Shown: positions 7,760 to 15,310 of the stretch, one piece after another
How positions within the stretch are numbered: position 1 is the stretch's first letter
How the letters are laid out: each line of letters opens with the position of its first letter
Source: CAWICD01 sp052267165
GTDB taxonomy: Bacteria > Vulcanimicrobiota > Vulcanimicrobiia > Vulcanimicrobiales > Vulcanimicrobiaceae
Assembly (NCBI GenBank): GCA_052267165.1
Contig: JBKQHO010000007.1
Coordinates: forward strand, 144,133-208,132
Length of the DNA stretch: 64,000 bases
Direction of reading: 5' to 3'
The notes under the pieces: model-generated
Database searches by the model: none
What the model was told of the DNA's origin: nothing
What the model saw: the letters and a program-made list of their open reading frames with translations, nothing else
Position numbers and translations under genes: made by a program

Positions 7760-10159
7760 GTGACCGAGCCTGAGGCTCATCGCGCGAACGCCGCGCCGCC
7801 CGCTTTCGGCGCGCTGCTACGGCGTCTTCGCTTGGCGGCTGGACTGGCGCAGGAGACCTTGGCCGAACGCGCGCGGATCAGCGTTCAGGCCGTCAGCGCG
7901 CTCGAGCGCGGGGTGCGCCGCGCCCCGCAGCGCCAAACGCTGCTCGCGATCGTCGAAGCTTTAGACCTCGACCAATCGCAGCGCCGCGAGCTCGAAGCCG
8001 CCGCGGTGCGAACGCCGAAACCGCGCGAAGCGGTCGGCGCGTTCGTGCATTCCGCCGGCTCGCGCTTTGCTCCCGGACGGCACAACCTGCCGGCTTCGCT
8101 CAACGCCTTCTTCGGACGCGAACCCGAGCTCGAAGAAGTGGCCGCGATCTTTCTCACCGCACGCTTGCTGACGATTACCGGAATCGGCGGAATTGGGAAG
8201 ACGCGTTTCGGCATCGCACTCGCATCGGGAATGGCGAAGCGCTATGACGACGGCATCTGCTTCGTCGAGCTGGCCCCCGTCGCCGACGTGGCGCTCGTGC
8301 CCTACGCGATCTTGGAAGCGCTCTCGCTGCGTGAAGAGGGCAGCCGTCCGATCGAGACGACGCTGATCGAGAATCTCAAGGATCGCTCGACGCTGCTCTT
8401 CTTGGACAACTGCGAGCACGTCGGCGAAGCCTGCGCGCTGCTGTGCCGCCAGCTGCTGCAAGCCTGTCCGAAGCTTCATATTCTTGCGACCAGCCGCACC
8501 GTGCTCGGCATCGGCGGCGAGGTGACCTATCGGCTCGCTCCGCTCGGGGTGCGTGACGGCGTGCACCTCTTCGTCGAACGGGCCCGCGCGCTCTCGCCGT
8601 CGTTCACGCTCACCACGGCCGACGACGCACTGGTCGCGAGCAGTGTCCGGCGCCTCGACGGAATTCCGCTGGCCATCGAGCTTGCGGCCGCGCGCACCAA
8701 AGTGATGTCGCTCGAAACGCTCTCGGCAAGGCTCGACAACCGGTTCCGGCTGCTGACGGGCGGCGAACGAGCCGCCCTGAACCGCCACCAGACGCTGCGC
8801 GCTGCGATCGATTGGAGCTACGAGCTGCTCGACGACGCCGAGCGCCGGCTGTTCGCGCGGCTTGCGATCTTTGCCGGCAGCTGGACGCTCGAAGCGGCGG
8901 AACACATCTGTTCGGGCGAGGGGATCGACGAAGGCAGCGTGCTCGACCTGCTCTCGAACCTGGTCGACAAGTCGCTCGTGCAAGCCGAGCCGCAAGGCGA
9001 CGTCACTCGCTTTCGCTATCTCGAGACGGTGCGCGCCTATGCGCTCGAAAAGTTCGCCGCCTCAGCCGAGAGCCGCCGCGTACGCAGCGCCTTCGTCGAA
9101 TGGTATACCGCGTTCGTCGAAGAGACGGAGCCGCTGCTCTTCGACCAGCGTCAGCTGGAGGCGTTGCAGCTCATCGGCAGCGAGATGGACAACATTCGGT
9201 CGGCGCTCGACACGGCGCTGCAGGGCATCGAGCGTACCGATTACCCGCTGCGCTTGGTCTCCGCCATCTCGCGCTACTGGTTCGTGCGAAACAACTTCTA
9301 CGAGGCCCACAGCGCGATCGTGTCGGCGCTCGAGCGCGCCGAGGACGGCGACCCGCGGCTTCGCGCCAAAGCGCTGATCAGCCTCTCCGGACTCTTCATG
9401 CAGCGCCGCGATTTCAACGCCGGCTGGAAGTGCGCCAGAGACGCGGTCGAATTGACCCGGACGGCGGCCGACGAGCAGACCCATCTGCGGGCGCTCGGGA
9501 TGGCGGCGCTCGCGGCGCTTTACGCTCCCAAGACGAGCGGCGTCAAGGAGACGCACCTTGAGTTGCTCGAGCTGGTCGAGCGCATGGAAACCGGTCGGCC
9601 CGCACTTCCCTACTTTGCCGCCGGGTTGGCGGCCCTGCGCGACGCCGACTTTCCGCGCGCTGCCAACCTGTTGCAAACGGCCTTGCAGATCACCCGGCGC
9701 GTGGGCGATCCGTACGACTTCGGCGGAACGGCGGCGCAGCTCGGGCTGGCCAAGCTGCAACTCGACGAGGCTGCGCAAGCCGCGGCGCTCTTCTTCGAGA
9801 GTGCGCAGCTCAGCTCGTCACTCTTCGTCGAGAGCGCCGAGCTGCGGGTCTCATTTCAATTCTTGGCCAACTTCGCGCAGTGCGCCGAAGGCCTGGCGTA
9901 CGTTGGCGCCGAGATGGAATCGATGGAGTTCGCCGCCGAGCTCTTCGGCGCGGCGCAGGCGCTTCGAGACCTATGTGCGGCCCCGCTGTGGCGGCACTGG
10001 ATGCCGCTACAGGAACGCCATCGTGCCGCCGCCGTCCGAGTGCTTGGAGAGACGCTGTTCGCAGAGCACTACGCGTTCGGGTACGAGCTTGCCAAACGCG
10101 ATGCTCACGCCTCGATCGGCAGGTTCAAAGCAGCCTATGAGAAGCCGCAGGAGCGCTAG
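7760..10159 (+). CDS. XRE-type HTH plus STAND (NB-ARC-like) ATPase regulator
   Basis: This 799-aa protein starts with an XRE helix-turn-helix (residues ~17-70, with AGLAQETLAERARISVQAVS). The ATPase module carries Walker A GIGGIGKT at 141-148 and Walker B LLFLDN with Asp216. The winged-helix region ERRLFARLAIFAGSWTLEAA follows, and the last ~300 residues form TPR-like helical repeats. This is the layout of STAND transcription regulators, in which the repeat domain senses a ligand and ATP-driven oligomerisation alters DNA binding. The start is GTG, 9 bp after the hydrolase stop. Its TAG overlaps the stop codon of the convergent precursor-peptide gene. It probably controls the neighbouring operon or the RiPP locus. 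An immune-type STAND role seems less likely because of the HTH. Confidence 0.85.
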   Translation: MTEPEAHRANAAPPAFGALLRRLRLAAGLAQETLAERARISVQAVSALERGVRRAPQRQTLLAIVEALDLDQSQRRELEAAAVRTPKPREAVGAFVHSAGSRFAPGRHNLPASLNAFFGREPELEEVAAIFLTARLLTITGIGGIGKTRFGIALASGMAKRYDDGICFVELAPVADVALVPYAILEALSLREEGSRPIETTLIENLKDRSTLLFLDNCEHVGEACALLCRQLLQACPKLHILATSRTVLGIGGEVTYRLAPLGVRDGVHLFVERARALSPSFTLTTADDALVASSVRRLDGIPLAIELAAARTKVMSLETLSARLDNRFRLLTGGERAALNRHQTLRAAIDWSYELLDDAERRLFARLAIFAGSWTLEAAEHICSGEGIDEGSVLDLLSNLVDKSLVQAEPQGDVTRFRYLETVRAYALEKFAASAESRRVRSAFVEWYTAFVEETEPLLFDQRQLEALQLIGSEMDNIRSALDTALQGIERTDYPLRLVSAISRYWFVRNNFYEAHSAIVSALERAEDGDPRLRAKALISLSGLFMQRRDFNAGWKCARDAVELTRTAADEQTHLRALGMAALAALYAPKTSGVKETHLELLELVERMETGRPALPYFAAGLAALRDADFPRAANLLQTALQITRRVGDPYDFGGTAAQLGLAKLQLDEAAQAAALFFESAQLSSSLFVESAELRVSFQFLANFAQCAEGLAYVGAEMESMEFAAELFGAAQALRDLCAAPLWRHWMPLQERHRAAAVRVLGETLFAEHYAFGYELAKRDAHASIGRFKAAYEKPQER

Positions 10160-10428
10160 GGCCCGTGAGGTCCGTTGACGATCATGAAGTGATGGACGAC
10201 GCAGCCTTTGACCCGTTCGCCCAGGTCGCCGACGAACTCGTTCGTCTTGTCGACGACATCTCGCGCTTCTTCGGGAGACACGTCGATGCCGGCAACCTTC
10301 AACAGAACCAAGCGCAAGCGTTCCACATCGTCTATCGGCGCGTCCCGCAATTCTTCGAGTGCCTGCGGATCGGTGAGAACGACGCCTAACAAGCGTTGCG
10401 CATACCGTCGGATGTCTTCTGGGCTCAT
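10156..10428 (-). CDS. Candidate RiPP precursor peptide with Nif11/NHLP-like leader
   Basis: This is a 90-aa protein with a perfect GGAGG 4 bp upstream of its ATG. The acidic helical N-terminus MSPEDIRRYAQRLLGVVLTD, then PQALEELRDAP and AGIDVSPEEARDVVD, follows the pattern of Nif11-like leader peptides. The C-terminus changes character to a hydrophobic, His/Gly/Pro-rich tail, GCVVHHFMIVNGPHGP, with its only Cys at 76. That tail would be the core. Its divergent neighbour is a radical SAM enzyme of the RiPP-maturation family, whose members usually accompany such precursors. No double-Gly cleavage site is visible. The stop overlaps the STAND gene stop, and the start is only 27 bp from the radical SAM start. 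Alternatively it is an unrelated small helical protein. Confidence 0.55.
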   Translation of the reverse strand: MSPEDIRRYAQRLLGVVLTDPQALEELRDAPIDDVERLRLVLLKVAGIDVSPEEARDVVDKTNEFVGDLGERVKGCVVHHFMIVNGPHGP

Positions 10429-10455
10429 GGCACCTCCGGAAGGATCGCGCGCACT

Positions 10456-12378
10456 TTGAAAGGTCTACAACCGGAAAACGGCGCCGGATTCGTCTTCGTC
10501 GTCATGCCGTTCGCGGATCGAAATTCTCCGGCGCTGGGCGTTAGCCTGCTCAAGAGCACGCTTGCTTCTCAAGGGATCGCGTCTCGCGTCCTCTATCCGT
10601 CGCTGCGCTTCGCGTCGCTCGTCGGGCCGCGCCACTACGACGCGATCGCGTCGACGATCGAGACGACTGCGCTGCTCGGCGAGTGGCTGTTCGCACGCGC
10701 CCTGCGGCCGATTCGCGAAGACGAAGCCGCCCTCTATCGCGAGCACGTCCTGGCGCGCCACGCGCCGGAAGCGAGCGCGGTGCTCGAATCGGCCTTGCCG
10801 CTCGTGGAGCCGTTCGTCGAGGCCTGCGTCGAGCAGGTGCTCGCGAGCAAACCCGCAGTCGTCGGCTTCACGAGCACGTTTGCGCAGCACGTTCCCTCGC
10901 TGGCAGTCGCGGCGCGGCTCAAAGCGCGAGCGCCCGCGCTCCCGATCGTTTTCGGCGGCGCAAACTGCGAGGGCGAGATGGGTCTGGCGACGCTGCGCGC
11001 CTTTCCGTTCGTTGACGCCGTCGTCTCGAGCGAAGCCGAGTCGGTCGTCGGCGAGTTGTTCGCGCGTCTGACGCAAGGAGTCGACCCCCGCGACCTTCCC
11101 GGCGTCGCGACCCGAGCCAGCCTGCTCGACGGAACGAGCTCGGGCGCCGGCGTTGCACCGCAGCAGGATCTCGACGCGCTTCCCCTTCCCGACTTCAGCG
11201 ACTATTTCGTCCAGCTCGAAGCGCGTAACGACGAGCAACTTCGGCTGCATTTCGAAACCTCGCGCGGCTGCTGGTGGGGAGCGAAGAGCCACTGCACGTT
11301 CTGCGGTCTCAACGGCGGCTCGATGCAGTTCCGGCGCAAGTCGCCGCAGCGGGCCCTTGCCGAGATCGAGCACCTTGCGACGACGTATGGCGTTCGCAAC
11401 CTCGCGGCGACCGACAACATTCTCGACTGGCGCTATCTGGAGACGGTCCTGCCAGAGCTGGCGCGGCGCAACCTCGGCCTCGAACTCTTCTACGAGGTCA
11501 AAGCCAACCTGCGGCGGCAGCATATCCGGCTGCTGAGCGACGCGGGCGTGAACGCGGTCCAGCCGGGTATCGAAAGCCTGAGCACGCCGATCCTGCGACT
11601 CATGCGCAAAGGCGTGACGGCCCTGCAGAACCTTCAGACCCTCAAGTGGTGCCGGACCTTCGGCGTACACGCCGTCTGGAACTTGATTTACGGCTTTCCC
11701 GGCGAGTCGGAAGCCGAGTATCGAGCGATGGTCGAGCTCATTCCGCTGATCTCGCACCTGACGCCGCCTGCGGTCGTCGGGCCGGTTCGTCTCGACCGCT
11801 TCAGCCCGTATTTCGAGCGGCCCGAGGCGTTCGGCATAACGGACGTCGAGCCGTACCCGGCCTATTTCCACGTCTACGGGCTGCCCCGCGAGACGCTGAG
11901 CAAACTTGCGTATTACTTTACGTTTCGCTGCCGCGACGCTCTCGAGCCGGAGAGATACGCCGGCTTGCTGGCCGCGATCGACGGCTGGAAAGCGGTCCAT
12001 GCGACCTCCGACCTGACGCTCATCGACGACGGCACGACGGCGCTCGTGTGCGACTACCGGCCCGTCGCGCCGGCTCCGCTCGCGGTGTTGGAGGGTCTCG
12101 ACCGTGCGCTTTACGTCGCCTGCGACGCGATTCGAACGGTCGAGCAGTTGCGAGCCGAGTCGCTTGCGCCGGGCTCGCGCGCGGCACCGCGAGACGAGAT
12201 CGAAGCGTCGTTGGAACGGCTCGTCGCACGCCGCTTGATGTTGCGGGAAGGCGCGGCGTTCCTGAGCCTGGCGGTCCCGCTCGAGCGCTACGCCTCGGGC
12301 GCGATGCTCGCGCGGCTCGAGGCAGCCCACGCGGCTTTGGCCGCAAGCGGCGCCCCTGGCAGCAGTTTGTGTGGGTAA
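10456..12378 (+). CDS. RiPP-maturation B12-binding radical SAM protein (rSAM_ocin_1 type)
   Basis: This is a 640-aa protein. The N-terminal ~200 residues are a cobalamin-binding Rossmann domain (FVFVVMPFADRNSPALGVSL, then PIVFGGANCEGEMG). The radical SAM core has the family hallmark TSRGCWWGAKSHCTFCGLNG, with cluster Cys at 272, 280 and 283 (CX7CX2C spacing, as in RiPP maturation radical SAM protein 1 enzymes). Later motifs are VQPGIESLSTPIL and WNLIYGFPGE. These enzymes modify precursor peptides, often as C-methyltransferases. The TTG at 10456 is chosen because GGAAGGA lies 11 bp upstream and the next Met (10504) would cut the first beta strand. A C-terminal ~110-residue winged-helix-like extension may bind the leader. 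The only plausible substrate gene is its divergent neighbour. Confidence 0.9.
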   Translation: MKGLQPENGAGFVFVVMPFADRNSPALGVSLLKSTLASQGIASRVLYPSLRFASLVGPRHYDAIASTIETTALLGEWLFARALRPIREDEAALYREHVLARHAPEASAVLESALPLVEPFVEACVEQVLASKPAVVGFTSTFAQHVPSLAVAARLKARAPALPIVFGGANCEGEMGLATLRAFPFVDAVVSSEAESVVGELFARLTQGVDPRDLPGVATRASLLDGTSSGAGVAPQQDLDALPLPDFSDYFVQLEARNDEQLRLHFETSRGCWWGAKSHCTFCGLNGGSMQFRRKSPQRALAEIEHLATTYGVRNLAATDNILDWRYLETVLPELARRNLGLELFYEVKANLRRQHIRLLSDAGVNAVQPGIESLSTPILRLMRKGVTALQNLQTLKWCRTFGVHAVWNLIYGFPGESEAEYRAMVELIPLISHLTPPAVVGPVRLDRFSPYFERPEAFGITDVEPYPAYFHVYGLPRETLSKLAYYFTFRCRDALEPERYAGLLAAIDGWKAVHATSDLTLIDDGTTALVCDYRPVAPAPLAVLEGLDRALYVACDAIRTVEQLRAESLAPGSRAAPRDEIEASLERLVARRLMLREGAAFLSLAVPLERYASGAMLARLEAAHAALAASGAPGSSLCG

Positions 12379-12460
12379 GTTGTGCGGGTGTCGCTGTACC
12401 CGCTGCGGTCGAATCGGCAGAATCGAAGACACACCGCAGCGGATTTTGGGGGAACGCGAA

Positions 12461-13213
12461 ATGCAGATCGACGTACGGCTCTTGGGAACAGCGCGCATCA
12501 CGTGCGACGGCGTCGGCATCGAATCGCGGCTCTCGGCCCAAACCCTGCGGCTGCTTGCGCTGTTGGTATGCCGCCAGAACGACCGGCTCACGCGCGAGGA
12601 CGTCGCCTTCGCGCTCTGGCCCGACTGTAGCGAGGCCGAGGCGCGTGCCAATTTGCGGCGCCACCTCTACCGGCTGGCGCAGCATCTGCCGGCCTCGCCG
12701 AAGCCGTTGATCGTCGCCGACAAGAAGACGCTACGCTGGGGAGCCGCCGGCGAGACGACCGTCGACGCACTCGAGTTCGAACGGCTCAGCAAGGCCCCGG
12801 CCTCGATGGAGCGCGCGATCGCGCTCTACCGCGGCGATTTCCTGTCGTTCGTCGACGATGAATGGGCCGGTGCGATCCGCGAGCGGCTGCGCCGGCGCTG
12901 GTTCCGCTGTCTCGAGGAGGCGATCCGGCGCTGCCGCGACGAGTCCGACGAGCTCGGCATGCTGCGTTACGTCGAGCTGCTGCTCAAGGCCGATCCGTGG
13001 CGCGAGGACGCCTTGCGCGAGCTGATGCTGCTGCGTTACCGCCTCGGCGACCGCGCGGGCGCCCTCTCCTACTTCCGGGACTTCTCGCTCCGGCTAAAGT
13101 CTGAGTTCGACGCCGACCCGATGCCCGAGACCGTGCGCTGTCGAGAGCTTATCGCGCGGGGCGGCCAGGCCGGCGAGCGCGGCCAGTTCGACGCGCGCTT
13201 CGCGCTTGCCTGA
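12461..13213 (+). CDS. SARP-family (BTAD) transcriptional activator
   Basis: This is a 250-aa regulator. The N-terminal OmpR-like winged helix (IDVRLLGTARITCDGVGI, then LRLLALLVCRQNDRLTREDV and ARANLRRHLYRL) is followed by the bacterial transcriptional activation domain (residues ~100-235, with YRGDFLSFV, then ALRELMLLRYRLGDRAGALS and FRDFSLRLKSEF). This two-domain layout is that of SARPs, which often activate specialised-metabolite clusters. The start at 12461 has GGGGGA 8 bp upstream. It lies 82 bp downstream of the radical SAM gene on the same strand, so it is the obvious pathway-specific activator candidate. Confidence 0.85.
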   Translation: MQIDVRLLGTARITCDGVGIESRLSAQTLRLLALLVCRQNDRLTREDVAFALWPDCSEAEARANLRRHLYRLAQHLPASPKPLIVADKKTLRWGAAGETTVDALEFERLSKAPASMERAIALYRGDFLSFVDDEWAGAIRERLRRRWFRCLEEAIRRCRDESDELGMLRYVELLLKADPWREDALRELMLLRYRLGDRAGALSYFRDFSLRLKSEFDADPMPETVRCRELIARGGQAGERGQFDARFALA

Positions 13214-13379
13214 AAGCGAGCAGCCGGGTGTGGCCAGTCACAGTGGCCTGCCGGCGGATCGCCGCCCGAGCGGCCACCGGCGGGGAGCGCGCTGCGCGCG
13301 CGCTTGGTTAGGTGTGATGAGCTAAGCGCGCGCTCTTCGCGGCCGACAATGGAAGTGTAGGCACGATCAGGATTTTTTT

Positions 13380-13448
13380 ATGAACTTCACGGCGAGCGGG
13401 GATCGCAAACGTTCGGTTCCGACGCTGGAGTTAGCGGCGTCCCTATGA
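13380..13448 (+). CDS. 22-aa upstream ORF coupled to the diguanylate cyclase gene
   Basis: The ATG at 13380 is preceded by AGGA, a seven-T run and one A, a good ribosome-binding spacing. The frame encodes MNFTASGDRKRSVPTLELAA-SL and ends in a TGA that overlaps the ATG of the next gene (ATGA at 13445-13448). Without this reading, the diguanylate cyclase has no clear Shine-Dalgarno sequence. The arrangement suggests translational coupling, with ribosomes finishing the short ORF re-initiating on the cyclase. The peptide resembles nothing I know. The 13214-13379 stretch before it holds no other gene, only GC-rich inverted repeats. Confidence 0.4.
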   Translation: MNFTASGDRKRSVPTLELAASL

Positions 13449-15268
13449 CGATTGCACGCCGGCTCTGGCTGGCGACGGCGATCATCGTCCTCGTGCTGTT
13501 GATTCACAATGCTGCGGAAGTCTTCGTTTTCCAGTCGTATCGCGAGGTCGAAAGCCTTCGCACGAATGGACAAGCCGTCTTGGCCCACTCCGAATCATTG
13601 CTCAAAGACCTTCAGACGGCGCAGAGCAGCGAGCGTGGTTACCTGCTGACCCAGCGCTCCAGCTATCTCGGCCCTTACGCCGGCGCGAAGGACGGCGCGC
13701 TCGGCCACCTCGAGCGGCTGGAAGAGCTGGCCCCGTCGTGGTCGATCAAGCCCGCCGTCAGCGCGCTGAGCGCGGCCGTCGCTTCTGAATTCGCCGATCT
13801 TGACCGCGGCATCACGCTGCAAGAATCCGGTCGGCGCTCCGAAGCCCTCGCGCTCGCGTCCGGCGGCCAAGACGAGCGGTTCATGGATCAAGCAGGCAAG
13901 CTCGCGGAGCAATCCGCGGAAACCCTCAAGCTGACTTTGGACAAGCGGGCCGCGACCGCTAACGAGCTGTACCGGGTCCTGTGGGGCTACATGTTCTTGG
14001 CGGGCCCGCTGGTGCTGATCTTCCTCGTCGTGACGATACGGCTGGTGACAGGACAAGTGAAGCGGTCCACCTCGACGCTGCAGGCGGCCATGGCCGCGGT
14101 CAGCTTGAGCGCTCATCCCAAACCGATTTCGTCCGCGCCGAGCGACGAGTTGGGCAGCGTCGTCACCGCCTTCAACCACATGGTCGAGCGATTGGCGCAC
14201 GAACAAGCCGAGCGCAGCCTCGCCGAAGATTCGCTCGTCGCCAGCAACCTCGAACTGAGCGACCGCGAGCGAACGATGAATCTGTTGCTGCAGACGTCGG
14301 AACAGCTTGCAACCGTTAAGGACCAAAGCGAATTCGCGGGGGTCGTGCAGCGCTTCGTTCCGCAGATCATCCGCAAGCTTCCGGGCTGCCTCTACGTCCT
14401 CGACGAATCACGCACGTCGCTCGAAGCATGCGCGACCTGGAACTCGCCGCAGTGGGCTTCCGAAAGCATTCCGGTCCAGGAATGCTTCGCCGCCTGCCAC
14501 GGGCAAGCGTACTTCTTCGCCGAAGCCGATGCCGAGTTGTGCCCGCACGCGGCGAGCTGTGCGTCGCGTTCTTCCCGGTGCGTTCCGCTGATGTCGCAAG
14601 CCGAGGTCATCGGCGTCATCTATCTCGAGGCGGATCAGAGCGCGGCTGACCTCGACGAAGGCGACCGTCAAAAGCTCATGCTCGTCTCGGACACGCTGGG
14701 CTTGGCGCTGGGTAATTTGCGTCTGCGGGAACGTCTGCGGACTGAATCCGTGCGCGACCCGCTGACCGACGTCTTCAACCGGCGGTTCCTCAACGAAGTG
14801 CTCGCCTTCGAGCTGGCTCGCGCGAGCCAGACGGGTCAGCCGTTCTCGCTCATGATGCTGGACATCGACCACTTCAAGCACTTCAACGACGTCTACGGAC
14901 ACGAGACGGGCGACGTCGTGCTCAAGGAGCTCGCCGAAACGCTGCGCCGTCACTCGCGTAAGAACGACATCGTGTGCCGCTGGGGCGGCGAAGAGTTCTT
15001 GCTCGTTTTTCCGACGATGGATTCGGAAGCCGCCTACGAGCGCGCCGAAATGCTGCGCGAGGCGATCAAGACGATCGTCATCATCTCGGAGGGCCGCCGC
15101 GTCGACCAGATCACGGCCTCGGCCGGCGTCGCGACCTACCCAGGCGCGGGCCTCGACGCGGAAGGGCTGACCGCCGCCGCCGACCGCGCGCTCTACGAGG
15201 CCAAGCACGCCGGACGCGACCGCGTCGTTATCGCCCACGGTTCCGCGGACACCAACGGCCACAGCTGA
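13445..15268 (+). CDS. Membrane diguanylate cyclase (CHASE3-HAMP-GAF-GGDEF)
   Basis: This 607-aa inner-membrane protein makes cyclic di-GMP from two GTP. TM1 is at residues ~6-27 (LWLATAIIVLVLLIHNAAEV). The periplasmic part has the CHASE3 signature QTAQSSERGYLLT. TM2 is at ~178-200 (GYMFLAGPLVLIFLVVTIRL), followed by a HAMP-like helix pair, then a GAF-like domain (residues ~275-420, with several Cys that might bind metal or sense redox). The C-terminal GGDEF domain has the active-site loop RWGGEEF and substrate motif DIDHFKHFNDVYGHETGD. RESVRDPLTDVFNRRF marks its start. A signalling role is clear; the stimulus is unknown. Confidence 0.92.
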   Translation: MTIARRLWLATAIIVLVLLIHNAAEVFVFQSYREVESLRTNGQAVLAHSESLLKDLQTAQSSERGYLLTQRSSYLGPYAGAKDGALGHLERLEELAPSWSIKPAVSALSAAVASEFADLDRGITLQESGRRSEALALASGGQDERFMDQAGKLAEQSAETLKLTLDKRAATANELYRVLWGYMFLAGPLVLIFLVVTIRLVTGQVKRSTSTLQAAMAAVSLSAHPKPISSAPSDELGSVVTAFNHMVERLAHEQAERSLAEDSLVASNLELSDRERTMNLLLQTSEQLATVKDQSEFAGVVQRFVPQIIRKLPGCLYVLDESRTSLEACATWNSPQWASESIPVQECFAACHGQAYFFAEADAELCPHAASCASRSSRCVPLMSQAEVIGVIYLEADQSAADLDEGDRQKLMLVSDTLGLALGNLRLRERLRTESVRDPLTDVFNRRFLNEVLAFELARASQTGQPFSLMMLDIDHFKHFNDVYGHETGDVVLKELAETLRRHSRKNDIVCRWGGEEFLLVFPTMDSEAAYERAEMLREAIKTIVIISEGRRVDQITASAGVATYPGAGLDAEGLTAAADRALYEAKHAGRDRVVIAHGSADTNGHS

Positions 15269-15310
15269 CCCGAGGCGGTCAGGCGCACCCGAGCCGGGTA
15301 CGACTTGGCC

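Noticed and set aside
7760..10159. STAND protein as an antiviral Avs-type defence protein
   Set aside because: It carries an N-terminal XRE DNA-binding domain and no effector nuclease or protease domain, which fits a transcription regulator better. The adjacent S8 peptidase keeps the idea from being excluded entirely.
10465..12651. A very long minus-strand open frame (728 codons) opposite the radical SAM gene
   Set aside because: It is antisense to a protein with complete family motifs. Its residues are Arg/Ala/Gly-rich with no domain, typical of shadow frames in high-GC DNA.
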